Source: Serratia fonticola (GTDB lineage: Bacteria; Pseudomonadota; Gammaproteobacteria; Enterobacterales; Enterobacteriaceae). From it: DNA of 64,000 nucleotides. This document shows positions 15,671 through 25,509 of this stretch, piece by piece. The stretch lies in NCBI RefSeq assembly GCF_006715025.1, contig NZ_VFMK01000001.1, forward strand, positions 4,278,001-4,342,000. Reading direction: 5' to 3'. A model generated the notes under the pieces. That model did not search any database. It saw only the letters and a program-made list of their open reading frames with translations, and was not told where the DNA came from. Made by a program: the position numbers and the translations under genes. How positions within the stretch are numbered: the first letter of the stretch is position 1; each line of letters begins with the position of its first letter.

Positions 15671-16373
15671 CTTGACTCCTTGCTCCTCGCAGGAAGACTC
15701 CGACTTGCGGTTATCGGTATTACCCTAGTAAAGAGTAGCCGGTAACGCCCCGCAGTGAATGCCCTTAAACACAACAAATTTGATCCAGCCTCTCCGCTTC
15801 CAATCGTACATTCATCACAGGGCCAGTTTGGCCAACAGCAAAATGCACCAATGAAAACCGACAGCGGGTAACAAATGCAACAAGATCAACCATCCCTAAT
15901 TACACAATGGCATGATACTCGCCAAAGCCCACACAATAAATAGGTTTTTACGTGACGTGGGTTAGACTTTTGGCTACAGGTCAAAAATCAGCCTAAATAG
16001 GTATTCGGGCTTATTTTGATCTAAAACAATTTAAGCTTATCTGCATATTATTGCTAGGTTCATTACAATTTTTACTGTAATTTCCCGTTGACCATGTTAA
16101 GTAATAGTTTAATTGCTTTTTATTGCTATTATTGTGTTAAATAAATGTAATTTAAAAAAACCGAGATTGTATTAATTAAGCAATTTTTACTCGATAGATA
16201 TTAACTTTTTATTTTCAGTGGCAATTGCAGTGAGCCAACTCACAGATCAGCTTTTTGCTAGGTAATCATAGACCATGTTGCAGAGTTGATCTCAGAATCT
16301 GCGAATGCCGTAGGGCCAGCTCGCAATACTCTCAACATTACCTTGCATTTCCTCTTTTTTCTCAATGAGTTAA
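15671..16373. promoter_or_regulatory. Long AT-rich cydA regulatory region
   Basis: A 700-bp gene-free region before cydA, very AT-rich between 16020 and 16230, with several TTAAT/ATTAA runs of the kind bound by ArcA. TTGATCTAAAACAA (16016-16029) matches the FNR consensus TTGAT-N4-ATCAA at nine of ten positions. In E. coli the cyd operon is activated by ArcA and repressed by FNR; both are inferred here. In E. coli the mng genes lie between cyd and suc; they are absent. Confidence 0.5.
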
Positions 16374-16400
16374 TAAAAAAAGGCCACCCAAGGGGTGGCC
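16374..16400 (-). terminator. Terminator of the sdh-suc operon
   Basis: GGCCACCC and GGGTGGCC form an 8-bp stem with a 3-nt loop, followed on the minus strand by TTTTTTTT. It lies about 150 bp beyond the sucD stop, leaving a long 3' untranslated region. Confidence 0.85.
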
Positions 16401-16419
16401 AAACATGTCGAGATATTAT

Positions 16420-16500
16420 TATACCCGTTGTCTTTCAAGCTGCCGTGTTGTTGACTACATGCTCTTACCCGCGGACTTAAACAAGCCTCTGGGGATGTGA
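16420..16500. repeat. Partial palindromic intergenic element in the sucD 3' UTR
   Basis: Begins TATACCCGTTGTCTTTCAAG, the same end sequence as the elements at 41783, 54371 and 63600, and continues GCTGCCGTGTTGTTGACTAC. The other end (CTTGAAATCCATAGGGTA) is missing, so this is a truncated copy. Confidence 0.65.
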
Positions 16501-16553
16501 ATGTAGCGTTCCGCAGCAGTTAGAAACCCATCGGGCACTTTCTACGTTAGAGA

Positions 16554-17426
16554 TCAGCGATGCAGGATCGCTTTCACTGCATCACCGATGTCAGCCAGGC
16601 TGCGTACGGTTTTAACCCCAGCCGCTTCCAGAGCCGCGAATTTCTCATCTGCAGTCCCTTTACCACCCGCGATAATGGCTCCAGCGTGGCCCATACGTTT
16701 ACCTTTAGGCGCAGTAACACCAGCAATGTAGCCCACAACCGGTTTGGTCACATGCGCTTTGATATAGGCGGCGGCTTCTTCTTCTGCGCTCCCGCCGATC
16801 TCACCGATCATCACAATCGCTTCAGTTTGTGGATCTTCCTGGAACATTTTCAGGATGTCGATAAAGTTGGAGCCAGGGATTGGGTCACCACCGATACCAA
16901 CGCAGGTAGACTGCCCCAGACCAGCATCAGTGGTTTGTTTTACCGCTTCGTAGGTCAGGGTGCCTGAACGGGAAACAATGCCCACTTTGCCTGGCAGATG
17001 GATATGACCCGGCATGATGCCGATCTTGCACTCACCTGGGGTGATCACACCTGGGCAGTTTGGCCCGATCATGCGTACACCAGCTTCATCCAGCTTCACT
17101 TTTACCGTCAGCATATCCAGGGTTGGAATACCTTCGGTGATGGTGATGATCAGTTTGATGCCTGCATCGATCGCTTCCAGAATGGAGTCTTTGCAGAAAG
17201 GGGCTGGCACGTAAATCACAGACGCGGTTGCGCCAGTGGCTTCAACGGCCTCACGCACGGTGTTGAAAACCGGCAGACCCAAGTGTTGAGTGCCCCCTTT
17301 GCCTGGCGTCACACCGCCGACCATTTTGGTGCCATAAGCGATAGCTTGTTCGGAGTGGAAGGTCCCCTGACTACCGGTGAAGCCCTGGCAAATTACTTTG
17401 GTGTTTTTATCGATTAAAATGGACAT
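16554..17426 (-). CDS. sucD: Succinyl-CoA synthetase alpha subunit
   Basis: Catalyses succinyl-CoA + ADP + Pi to succinate + ATP with SucC. 290 residues with an N-terminal CoA-binding Rossmann domain (GFTGSQGTFHSEQ) and the phosphorylated active-site His247 in KRMGHAGAIIAGGKGT. The start ATG shares a base with the sucC stop codon, indicating coupling. Last gene of the suc operon. Confidence 0.97.
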   Translation of the reverse strand: MSILIDKNTKVICQGFTGSQGTFHSEQAIAYGTKMVGGVTPGKGGTQHLGLPVFNTVREAVEATGATASVIYVPAPFCKDSILEAIDAGIKLIITITEGIPTLDMLTVKVKLDEAGVRMIGPNCPGVITPGECKIGIMPGHIHLPGKVGIVSRSGTLTYEAVKQTTDAGLGQSTCVGIGGDPIPGSNFIDILKMFQEDPQTEAIVMIGEIGGSAEEEAAAYIKAHVTKPVVGYIAGVTAPKGKRMGHAGAIIAGGKGTADEKFAALEAAGVKTVRSLADIGDAVKAILHR

Positions 17427-18592
17427 TATTTACCCTCCACTGCCGCAACAACTTGCTGAGCCGCATCAGTCAGGCTGGTCGCAGCAATGATATTCAGACC
17501 GCTGTCCGCCAGTTTCTTGGCGCCCAGTTCAGCATTGTTCCCTTCCAGACGCACCACTACCGGGACGTTAACGCCCACTTCAGCTACCGCGCCAATGATA
17601 CCGTCAGCGATCAAATCGCAGCGCACGATACCACCGAAAATGTTAACCAGAACCGCTTTCACCTTGTCATCTGACAGGATGATTTTGAAGGCTTCGGTCA
17701 CACGCTCTTTGGTTGCACCACCACCCACGTCCAGGAAGTTGGCAGGTTCACCGCCGTGCAGCTTCACAATATCCATGGTCCCCATGGCCAGGCCGGCACC
17801 ATTGACCATACAACCGATATTGCCATCCAGCGCTACGTAATTCAGTTCCCACTGAGCAGCGCGAGATTCACGCTCATCTTCTTGAGAAGGATCACGCATT
17901 TCACGCAGCTCAGACTGGCGGAACAATGCGTTACCATCGGCACCCAGTTTACCGTCCAGGCACACCAGATCGCCCTGCTTGGTGATCACCAGCGGGTTGA
18001 TCTCAACCATCGCCAGATCGCGTTCCAGGAACAACGTTGCCAGGCCCATAAAGATCTTGGCGAACTGGCTGACTTGCTTGCCGCTCAGGCCCAATTTAAA
18101 CGCCAACTCACGACCTTGGTAAGGCTGTGGGCCTGCCAGTGGGTCGATGGTCATTTTGTGGATCAGTTCCGGGGTTTCTTCCGCAACTTTCTCGATCTCA
18201 ACGCCACCTTCAGTGGATGCCATGAATACGACGCGACGGCTGGCACGATCAACGACTGCACCCAGATATAATTCTTTATCGATGTCGGTAGCCGCTTCTA
18301 CCAGGATCTGATGGACCGGTTGGCCCAGTGCGTCAGTCTGATAAGTAACCAGACGTTTACCCAGCCAGGCTTCAGCAAAAGCACGGATATCTTCTTTGCT
18401 GTTAACCACTTTAACGCCGCCCGCTTTGCCACGGCCGCCAGCATGAACCTGACATTTCACTACCCACGGGCCGGAGCCGATTTTAGAGGCGGCTTCTTCT
18501 GCTTCACGCGGTGTAGTACAGGCGTAACCGGTTGGTGCTGGCATGCCATACCGAGCAAACAGCTGTTTTGCCTGATATTCGTGTAAATTCAT
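17426..18592 (-). CDS. sucC: Succinyl-CoA synthetase beta subunit
   Basis: ATP-grasp subunit that binds nucleotide and succinate. 388 residues starting MNLHEYQAKQLFARYGMP. KCQVHAGGRGKAGGVKV is the ATP-grasp region, and the C-terminal segment NIFGGIVRCD carries the phosphohistidine-facing power helix. It lies 118 bp after sucB, with a GC-rich hairpin in the gap. Confidence 0.97.
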   Translation of the reverse strand: MNLHEYQAKQLFARYGMPAPTGYACTTPREAEEAASKIGSGPWVVKCQVHAGGRGKAGGVKVVNSKEDIRAFAEAWLGKRLVTYQTDALGQPVHQILVEAATDIDKELYLGAVVDRASRRVVFMASTEGGVEIEKVAEETPELIHKMTIDPLAGPQPYQGRELAFKLGLSGKQVSQFAKIFMGLATLFLERDLAMVEINPLVITKQGDLVCLDGKLGADGNALFRQSELREMRDPSQEDERESRAAQWELNYVALDGNIGCMVNGAGLAMGTMDIVKLHGGEPANFLDVGGGATKERVTEAFKIILSDDKVKAVLVNIFGGIVRCDLIADGIIGAVAEVGVNVPVVVRLEGNNAELGAKKLADSGLNIIAATSLTDAAQQVVAAVEGK

Positions 18593-18680
18593 GATGTTCT
18601 ATCCATTCAGGTCTGAAAGTTTCAGCCGAGTCATTTTCGCGGGATCCCGCATGACTTAACGGCCACATAGCACAGAGTGT

Positions 18681-18701
18681 GGGCGCGGTAAGGCCGCGCC
18701 C
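18681..18701 (-). other. GC-rich hairpin between sucB and sucC
   Basis: GGGCGCGG and CCGCGCCC form an 8-bp stem with a 5-nt loop, 9 bases after the sucB stop. There is no T tract, so it probably acts as an mRNA stabiliser or differential-expression element rather than a terminator. Confidence 0.55.
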
Positions 18702-18710
18702 ATGCAGGGA

Positions 18711-19919
18711 TTAAACGTCCAGCAGCAGACGAGCCGGATCTTCCAGCATTTCTTTCACTGTCACCAGATAACCCACGGACTCTTTCCCGTCGATCAGGCG
18801 ATGATCGTAAGACAGAGCCAGATACATCATCGGTAGGATCACGACCTGACCATTAGCCGCCATTGGGCGATCTTTGATGGCGTGCATACCCAGGATGGCG
18901 CTCTGCGGTGGGTTGATGATTGGGGTTGACATCAGTGAACCGAAGACGCCACCGTTGGTAATGGTGAAGTTGCCACCGGTCAGCTCTTCCACGGTCAACT
19001 TACCGTCGCGGCCTTTGATCGCCAGCTCTTTGATTTTCTTCTCGATGTCCGCCATGCTCATGGTATCGACATCACGCAGCACTGGCGTTACCAGGCCGCG
19101 AGGCGTGGATACCGCAATGCTGATATCGAAGTAGTTATGGTAAACCACATCGCTACCGTCGATAGAAGCATTCACTTCCGGGAAGCGCTTCAGTGCTTCG
19201 ACTACCGCTTTGATGTAGAAGGACATGAAGCCCAGGCGGACGCCGTGGCGTTTTTCGAAAGCTTCACCGTACTGCTTACGCAAATCCATGATCGGCTGCA
19301 TGTTGATTTCGTTGAAGGTGGTCAGCATCGCAGTGCTGTTCTTCGCTTCCAACAGGCGTTCGGCCACGCGTTTGCGCAGGCGGGTCATCGGCACGCGTTT
19401 CTCGCTACGGCCACTCAATGTTGGCTGTGGTGCAGCGGCAGGCGCAGCAGCAGGCTTCTTGTTGGCGGCCAGATGAGCTTCCACATCTTCGCGGGTGATA
19501 CGCCCACCAACACCACTGCCTTTAATGGCGGCAGCGTCAAGATCGTGTTCTGCAATCAGGCGGCGGATTGCCGGGCTGAGCACATCATTGCTCTCGACTT
19601 CCAGGCTGGCAGTCGCACGTTGTGCCGGGGTGGACTCGACGCTCTGGCTCTTCTCTTCGGTCGGCTTACCTGAGCTGTCACCTGGACGAATACGACCAAG
19701 GATCTGACGCGAGGTCACCGTCGCCCCTTCATCTTCCAGAATTGCATCAAGAATACCCGCTTCGCTGGCTGGCACTTCCAACACCACTTTGTCGGTTTCG
19801 ATCTCAACCAGAACTTCATCACGTTGGACGCTGTCGCCCGGTTTTTTATGCCAAGTGGCTACGGTGGCATCAGCAACCGACTCAGGAAGGTCAGGAACCA
19901 GAATATCTACGCTACTCAT
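18711..19919 (-). CDS. sucB: 2-oxoglutarate dehydrogenase E2, dihydrolipoyl succinyltransferase
   Basis: Core of the 2-oxoglutarate dehydrogenase complex. 402 residues. Lipoyl domain 1-77 with the lipoylated Lys44 in EIETDKVVLEVPA; peripheral subunit-binding domain about 110-148 (LSPAIRRLIAEHDLDAAAIK); Pro/Ala linker; catalytic domain from about 170, with the active-site SYDHRLIDGKE near the end. Follows sucA by 18 bp. Confidence 0.97.
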   Translation of the reverse strand: MSSVDILVPDLPESVADATVATWHKKPGDSVQRDEVLVEIETDKVVLEVPASEAGILDAILEDEGATVTSRQILGRIRPGDSSGKPTEEKSQSVESTPAQRATASLEVESNDVLSPAIRRLIAEHDLDAAAIKGSGVGGRITREDVEAHLAANKKPAAAPAAAPQPTLSGRSEKRVPMTRLRKRVAERLLEAKNSTAMLTTFNEINMQPIMDLRKQYGEAFEKRHGVRLGFMSFYIKAVVEALKRFPEVNASIDGSDVVYHNYFDISIAVSTPRGLVTPVLRDVDTMSMADIEKKIKELAIKGRDGKLTVEELTGGNFTITNGGVFGSLMSTPIINPPQSAILGMHAIKDRPMAANGQVVILPMMYLALSYDHRLIDGKESVGYLVTVKEMLEDPARLLLDV

Positions 19920-19937
19920 TAGCTTTCCTTTAATTTT

Positions 19938-22745
19938 TTAATCAATATTCAGCGCATCGTTCACCAGAGCCTGCTGCTGCTTCTGGTGTACAGACATATA
20001 GCCAACCGCAGGAGAAGCGGAGGCCGGACGTCCGGCGTAACGTAAAGAGGCCCCAAACGGAATCACTTCACGGAAATTGTGTTGGCTGCAATACCAGGCA
20101 CCTTGGTTTAATGGCTCTTCCTGGCACCAGACGAAGTCATGTACGTGGGCAAACTGTTCCAACACGGCCTGAACAGCCTGGTGTGGGAACGGATACAACT
20201 GTTCAATACGCACAATGGCCACGTCTTTCTGGTCGTTCTTACGACGCTGTTCCAGCAGATCGTAGTAAACCTTGCCAGAGCACAGCACCACGCGCTTGAC
20301 TGCTTTCGGATCCAGTTCGTCGATTTCGCCAATAGCCGGTTGGAAAGTGCCGTTTGCCAGTTCGTCCAGAGAAGAAATTGCCAGCGGATGACGCAGCAGA
20401 GACTTCGGTGACATCACCACCAACGGACGGCGCATACCGCGCAACGCCTGACGGCGCAGCATATGGTAAACCTGAGCTGGGGTAGACGGAATGCACACCT
20501 GCATGTTCTGTTCTGCACACAGCTGCAGGTAACGCTCCAGACGCGCAGAGGAGTGCTCTGGGCCCTGCCCTTCGTAACCGTGCGGCAGCAGCATCACCAG
20601 GCCACACATACGGCCCCATTTCTGCTCACCGGAGCTGATGAACTGATCGATCACCACCTGGGCACCGTTGGCAAAGTCACCAAACTGCGCTTCCCAGATA
20701 GTCAGGGTGCGCGGTTCAGCGGTGGCATAGCCATATTCGAACGCCAGAACAGCCTCTTCAGACAGCACGGAGTCCCAAACCTTGAACTCACCCTGGCCAC
20801 TGTGGATATTGGCCAATGGGACATAAACAGAACCATTCTTCTGATTGTGTACCACGGCATGGCGGTGGAAGAAGGTCCCGCGACCGGCGTCTTCCCCGGA
20901 AATACGGATTGGGATGCCCTCATCAGCCATGGTGGCGTAGGCCAGCGTTTCCGCTGCGCCCCAGTCAAACGGCTTGTTACCTGCTGCCATCTCGGCACGG
21001 TCACCGTAGATCTTCGCCACACGTGACTGCATTTCGATCGCTTCCGGCACCGTACTGATACGGCGAGCCAGTTCCTGCAGGCGCTTCATCTCAACCTTGC
21101 TTGGGTACTCTTCATCCCACTCGTGGTTCAGGTACGGAGACCAAGTAAAGGAGTGCAGGTTCATCGGACGCCATTCTTCAACCACACAGTCACCACGGTC
21201 GAGAGCATCGCGATACAGGTTGACCATTTCCGTGGCATCTTCCAGGCTGGCAATCTTCTGTTCGGTCAGAACATCAGCATAGATCTTGCGCGGCGTTGGG
21301 TGTTTTTTGATCTTCTGGTACATCACCGGTTGGGTTGCACTCGGCTCATCGGCCTCGTTATGCCCATGACGGCGATAGCAGACCAGGTCGATCATGACGT
21401 CACGTTTAAAGGTGTTCCGGAAATCCAACGCCAGGCGGGTCACGAAGGCGACCGCTTCTGGATCGTCAGCATTCACATGGAAGATAGGCGCCTGTACCAT
21501 CTTGGCGATGTCGGTACAGTATTGGGTGGAACGCGCATCCAACGGGTTAGAGGTGGTGAAACCCACCTGGTTGTTGATGACGATACGCACCGTGCCGCCC
21601 ACTTCATACCCACGCGCCTGCGACATGTTCAGGGTTTCCTGAACCACGCCCTGGCCGGTGATCGCGGCATCACCATGAATGGTGATTGGCAGCACCATAT
21701 TGCTGCGTGCTTCATCCAGACGGTCACGGCGGGCACGTACAGACCCCATAACGACCGGGCTGACAATTTCCAGATGCGATGGGTTAAACGCCAGCGCCAG
21801 ATGGACCATGCCACCTTCGGTTTCCACATCCGAAGAGAAGCCCTGGTGATATTTCACGTCACCGGTGCCCAGATGTTCTTTATGTTTACCCGCAAACTCG
21901 TCGAATAAATCAGCTGGCTTTTTGCCCAGCACGTTGATCAACACGTTCAGACGGCCACGGTGGGCCATGCCCAGCACCACTTCACGGGTACCATTTTTGC
22001 CCGCGTGACGCACCATCTCTTTTAGCATCGGCACCAACGCGTCGCCACCTTCCAGGGAGAAACGTTTTGCCCCAGGGAATTTGGCACCCAGGTAGCGCTC
22101 CAACCCTTCAGCGGCGGTCAGCTCACTCAGGAAACGGCGCTTTTCATCTGCCGTAAAACTGGCCTGCCCCACGACCGATTCAATGCGCTGTTGGATCCAG
22201 CGTTTTTCTTCGGTGTTGGTGATGTGCATATACTCAGCACCGATCGAACCGCAGTAGGTTTGCTTCAGCGCAGCGTAAAGATCGCTCAGCTTCATGGTTT
22301 CTTTGCCAATGGCGAAAGAACCCACGTTGAAGGTTTCCTGGAAGTCGGCTTCGGTCAGGTTGTGATACGCCGGATCGAGATCCGGTACGCGTTCCTGTTT
22401 CCACAGCCCCAGCGGATCAAGGTTTGCGTGCTGATGCCCACGAAAACGGAAGGCGTTAATCAGCTGCAGTACCTTAACCTGTTTAGCATCGGTTTCAGGA
22501 TCGTTGATGGTGGTGTTATAGCGAGCTGAATCTTTCGCCAGGCGGCGGAAGTAGTCTCGCGTTTGGGAGTGGAGCTGATCGGGTTTAACACCCGCGGTTG
22601 GTAGCTGTTGGAAAATGGAACGCCAGCTATCTTCAACGGAGCTCGGATCGGTTAAAAAGTCTTCATAGAGCTGCTCTATGTAGGACTGGTTCGCGCCCGC
22701 CAGATAGGAGGAATCCAGCCAGGCCTTCATTGCGCCGTTCTGCAT
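19938..22745 (-). CDS. sucA: 2-oxoglutarate dehydrogenase E1
   Basis: Thiamine-diphosphate decarboxylase of the TCA cycle, 935 residues (E. coli 933). The N-terminal assembly segment is MKAWLDSSYLAGANQSYIEQ. ThDP-site motifs seen include GMAHRGRLNVL, HGDAAITGQGVVQETLNMS and CYRRHGHNEADEPS, followed by the C-terminal transketolase-like domain (GQGPEHSSARLERYLQ). AAGGGATC precedes the ATG. It starts the suc half of sdhCDAB-sucABCD. Confidence 0.97.
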   Translation of the reverse strand: MQNGAMKAWLDSSYLAGANQSYIEQLYEDFLTDPSSVEDSWRSIFQQLPTAGVKPDQLHSQTRDYFRRLAKDSARYNTTINDPETDAKQVKVLQLINAFRFRGHQHANLDPLGLWKQERVPDLDPAYHNLTEADFQETFNVGSFAIGKETMKLSDLYAALKQTYCGSIGAEYMHITNTEEKRWIQQRIESVVGQASFTADEKRRFLSELTAAEGLERYLGAKFPGAKRFSLEGGDALVPMLKEMVRHAGKNGTREVVLGMAHRGRLNVLINVLGKKPADLFDEFAGKHKEHLGTGDVKYHQGFSSDVETEGGMVHLALAFNPSHLEIVSPVVMGSVRARRDRLDEARSNMVLPITIHGDAAITGQGVVQETLNMSQARGYEVGGTVRIVINNQVGFTTSNPLDARSTQYCTDIAKMVQAPIFHVNADDPEAVAFVTRLALDFRNTFKRDVMIDLVCYRRHGHNEADEPSATQPVMYQKIKKHPTPRKIYADVLTEQKIASLEDATEMVNLYRDALDRGDCVVEEWRPMNLHSFTWSPYLNHEWDEEYPSKVEMKRLQELARRISTVPEAIEMQSRVAKIYGDRAEMAAGNKPFDWGAAETLAYATMADEGIPIRISGEDAGRGTFFHRHAVVHNQKNGSVYVPLANIHSGQGEFKVWDSVLSEEAVLAFEYGYATAEPRTLTIWEAQFGDFANGAQVVIDQFISSGEQKWGRMCGLVMLLPHGYEGQGPEHSSARLERYLQLCAEQNMQVCIPSTPAQVYHMLRRQALRGMRRPLVVMSPKSLLRHPLAISSLDELANGTFQPAIGEIDELDPKAVKRVVLCSGKVYYDLLEQRRKNDQKDVAIVRIEQLYPFPHQAVQAVLEQFAHVHDFVWCQEEPLNQGAWYCSQHNFREVIPFGASLRYAGRPASASPAVGYMSVHQKQQQALVNDALNID

Positions 22746-22888
22746 TATGATCCCTTAAGCTTTGAAGCTTCAGTTTTCGCCGTGGTTAACATAATTACCG
22801 TATCCCCTGAGTCAATGGCATTGCCGCTGACTTTGGGTATATCTCTCTATTACGTTCTATTTTTGTACTGCCCGATTCCTGACAAGGA

Positions 22889-22955
22889 ACCTCTAAAAAC
22901 CGGCGGGACGAACCTGATTGTCTATTGCCACAATCACGGGTCAGTTTTTAGAGGT
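22889..22955 (-). other. Large hairpin between sdhB and sucA
   Basis: ACCTCTAAAAAC and GTTTTTAGAGGT are perfectly complementary over 12 bp and enclose a second stem, GATTGT / ACAATC. It lies in the sucA leader. With no T tract on the minus strand, a role in mRNA processing or sucA leader control is more likely than termination. Confidence 0.6.
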
Positions 22956-22971
22956 ACCCTCCCGTACAATG

Positions 22972-22995
22972 TGCGCCGGAATCGCCTCCGGCGCA
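22972..22995 (-). other. GC-rich hairpin after sdhB
   Basis: TGCGCCGGA and TCCGGCGCA pair over 9 bp with a 6-nt loop, 14 bases after the sdhB stop. REP-like in position and composition; no T tract. Confidence 0.55.
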
Positions 22996-23009
22996 GCATC
23001 TCGTTCCGT

Positions 23010-23726
23010 TTATGCGCCGCGTTGCAGCAACATAGACTTGATATGACCGATAGCACGCGTCGGATTCAAGCCCTTAGGACATACACTGACACAATTCATA
23101 ATGCTATGGCAGCGGAAAACACTGAAAGCGTCGTTCAGATCATCCAATCGTGCTTCAGTTTCCGTGTCACGGCTGTCGATCAGGAAGCGGTACGCCGCCA
23201 GCAGCCCCGCAGGACCAACGAACTTGTCAGGGTTCCACCAGAACGACGGGCAGGACGTAGAGCAACAGGCACAGAGGATACACTCATACAAGCCATCCAG
23301 TTTTGCCCGGCTTTCCGGCGACTGCAAATGCTCACGCGCTGGCGGATTTTTGCCGTCGTTCTGTAAGAACGGCTTAATCTTTTCATACTGGGTATAAAAC
23401 TGTCCCATATCAACCACCAGATCGCGCACTACCGGTAACCCTGGCAGCGGACGGATCACAATCTTGTTATTGCCTTTACGCAACGACGAGACCGGGGTGA
23501 TACAAGCCAGACCATTTTTACCGTTCATGTTGATGCCATCAGAGCCACACACGCCTTCACGGCAAGAGCGGCGGAACGATAAAGTAGGATCTTTTTCTTT
23601 CAGCAGGATTAACGCATCCAGCAGCATCATGTCTCGGCCTTCTTCCGCTTCCAGGGTGTAATCCTGCATATGCGGGGCGTTATCGACATCCGGATTATAG
23701 CGATAGATAGAAAATTCGAGTTTCAT
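23010..23726 (-). CDS. sdhB: Succinate dehydrogenase iron-sulfur subunit
   Basis: Carries electrons from FAD to ubiquinone in complex II. 238 residues from the ATG at 23724-23726 (MKLEFSIYRYNPD); a TTG one codon upstream is not needed. The three cluster motifs are present: CREGVCGSD ([2Fe-2S]), CILCACCSTSCPSFW ([4Fe-4S]) and CHSIMNCVSVCPKG ([3Fe-4S]). 16 bp after sdhA. Confidence 0.97.
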   Translation of the reverse strand: MKLEFSIYRYNPDVDNAPHMQDYTLEAEEGRDMMLLDALILLKEKDPTLSFRRSCREGVCGSDGINMNGKNGLACITPVSSLRKGNNKIVIRPLPGLPVVRDLVVDMGQFYTQYEKIKPFLQNDGKNPPAREHLQSPESRAKLDGLYECILCACCSTSCPSFWWNPDKFVGPAGLLAAYRFLIDSRDTETEARLDDLNDAFSVFRCHSIMNCVSVCPKGLNPTRAIGHIKSMLLQRGA

Positions 23727-23742
23727 CAATCTGGCTCCGCAA

Positions 23743-25509
23743 TTAGTAAGAACGCACTTTCGGCGGGAATGCCGCGCGCAGTTTCGGTTGCATGTTCACT
23801 TCACGACGCGTCATGCTTTCCGATTGCGGCAGATACAGCGAATGGCACAGCCAGTTGGCATCATCCCGATCCGGGAAGTCGAAGCGGCTATGTGCGCCAC
23901 GGCTCTCGGTACGGAAGTTGGCCGAAACGGCAGTGGAATACGCGGTCTCCATCAGGTTATCCAACTCCAGGCATTCAATACGCTGAGTGTTGAATTCGCT
24001 GGAGGTATCGTCCAGACGGGCGTTCTTCAGACGTTCACGGATCACTTTCAACTCTTCCAACCCTTTCGCCATCGCATCACCTTCGCGGAACACCGAGAAG
24101 TTATGCTGCATACAGGATTGCAATGCCTTGCGGATTTCTACCGGATCTTCACCTGAACGGGTATTGTTCCAACGGTTCAGACGATCCAGTGATGCCTCCA
24201 CGTCCGAATCACTGGCGTCACGGCTTTCACCCTGCTCTGCCAGCGACTCCTGCAGATGCATACCGGCAGAACGGCCAAACACCACCAGATCCAGCAGTGA
24301 GTTCCCGCCCAGACGGTTGGCACCGTGTACCGACACGCAGGCAATTTCGCCAACGGCGAACAGACCCGGGATCACCACATCTTCGCCTTTCTCGTTCACG
24401 GTCAGCGCCTGACCGGTCACTTTGGTCGGAATACCACCCATCATGTAGTGGCAGGTTGGAATAACCGGGATCGGCTCTTTCACCGGGTCGACGTGCGCAA
24501 AGGTGCGGGACAGTTCCAGAATACCCGGCAAACGGGATTCCAGCACCTCTTTACCCAGGTGATCCAGCTTCAGTTTGGCATGAGGGCCCCACGGACCGTC
24601 ACAGCCACGGCCTTCGCGGATTTCAATCATGATCGAACGGGCAACAACATCACGCCCCGCCAGATCTTTGGCATTTGGCGCATAACGTTCCATGAAACGT
24701 TCGCCATGTTTGTTCAGCAGGTAACCGCCTTCGCCACGGCAACCTTCGGTGACCAACACCCCAGCACCGGCAATACCGGTTGGGTGGAACTGCCACATTT
24801 CCATATCCTGCACCGGTACGCCAGCACGCAGTGCCATACCGACACCGTCACCGGTGTTGATGTGGGCGTTGGTGGTGGATTGGTAAATGCGGCCTGCACC
24901 ACCGGTCGCCAATACGGTAGCTTTGGCTTTGAAGTAAACCACTTCACCGGTTTCGATACAGATAGCAGTGGTTCCTACCACCGCGCCATCCTGGTTCTTC
25001 ACCAGATCCAGCGCATACCACTCAGAAAAGATGGTGGTGTGGTTTTTCAGGTTCTGCTGATAAAGCGTGTGTAACAGCGCATGGCCGGTACGGTCCGCCG
25101 CTGCCGCGGTACGGGCCGCCTGCTCACCACCAAAATTCAGTGACTGGCCGCCAAACGGCCGCTGATAGATACGACCATCGTCCAGACGAGAGAACGGCAG
25201 GCCCATATGCTCCAGCTCCAGAATCGCTTCCGGGCCGGTTTTACACATATATTCGATGGCATCCTGGTCACCGATATAATCGGAACCTTTTACCGTGTCA
25301 TACATATGCCATTCCCAGTTATCTTCGTGGCTATTACCCAGGGCAACGGTGATGCCGCCTTGTGCAGACACGGTATGGGAACGGGTCGGGAATACTTTGG
25401 AAAGCAGGGCACAGGTTGAGCCTGCCTGGGAAATCTGCAGTGCCGCGCGCATACCTGCGCCACCCGCACCGATAACAACTGCATCAAACTCTCTGACTGG
25501 CAGTTTCAT
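23743..25509 (-). CDS. sdhA: Succinate dehydrogenase flavoprotein subunit
   Basis: Oxidises succinate to fumarate. 588 residues. FAD-binding GAGGAGMRAAL at the N-terminus; the covalent flavin attachment His45 in RSHTVSAQGG; active-site HPTGIAGAGVLVTEGCRGEGG and the C-terminal segment R-x-E-S-R-G-A-H-x-R-x-D. Starts immediately after the sdhD stop codon. Confidence 0.97.
   Translation of the reverse strand: MKLPVREFDAVVIGAGGAGMRAALQISQAGSTCALLSKVFPTRSHTVSAQGGITVALGNSHEDNWEWHMYDTVKGSDYIGDQDAIEYMCKTGPEAILELEHMGLPFSRLDDGRIYQRPFGGQSLNFGGEQAARTAAAADRTGHALLHTLYQQNLKNHTTIFSEWYALDLVKNQDGAVVGTTAICIETGEVVYFKAKATVLATGGAGRIYQSTTNAHINTGDGVGMALRAGVPVQDMEMWQFHPTGIAGAGVLVTEGCRGEGGYLLNKHGERFMERYAPNAKDLAGRDVVARSIMIEIREGRGCDGPWGPHAKLKLDHLGKEVLESRLPGILELSRTFAHVDPVKEPIPVIPTCHYMMGGIPTKVTGQALTVNEKGEDVVIPGLFAVGEIACVSVHGANRLGGNSLLDLVVFGRSAGMHLQESLAEQGESRDASDSDVEASLDRLNRWNNTRSGEDPVEIRKALQSCMQHNFSVFREGDAMAKGLEELKVIRERLKNARLDDTSSEFNTQRIECLELDNLMETAYSTAVSANFRTESRGAHSRFDFPDRDDANWLCHSLYLPQSESMTRREVNMQPKLRAAFPPKVRSY

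Noticed and set aside
24325..25074. 249-codon plus-strand frame opposite sdhA
   Set aside because: Shadow of sdhA; no start context or domain.
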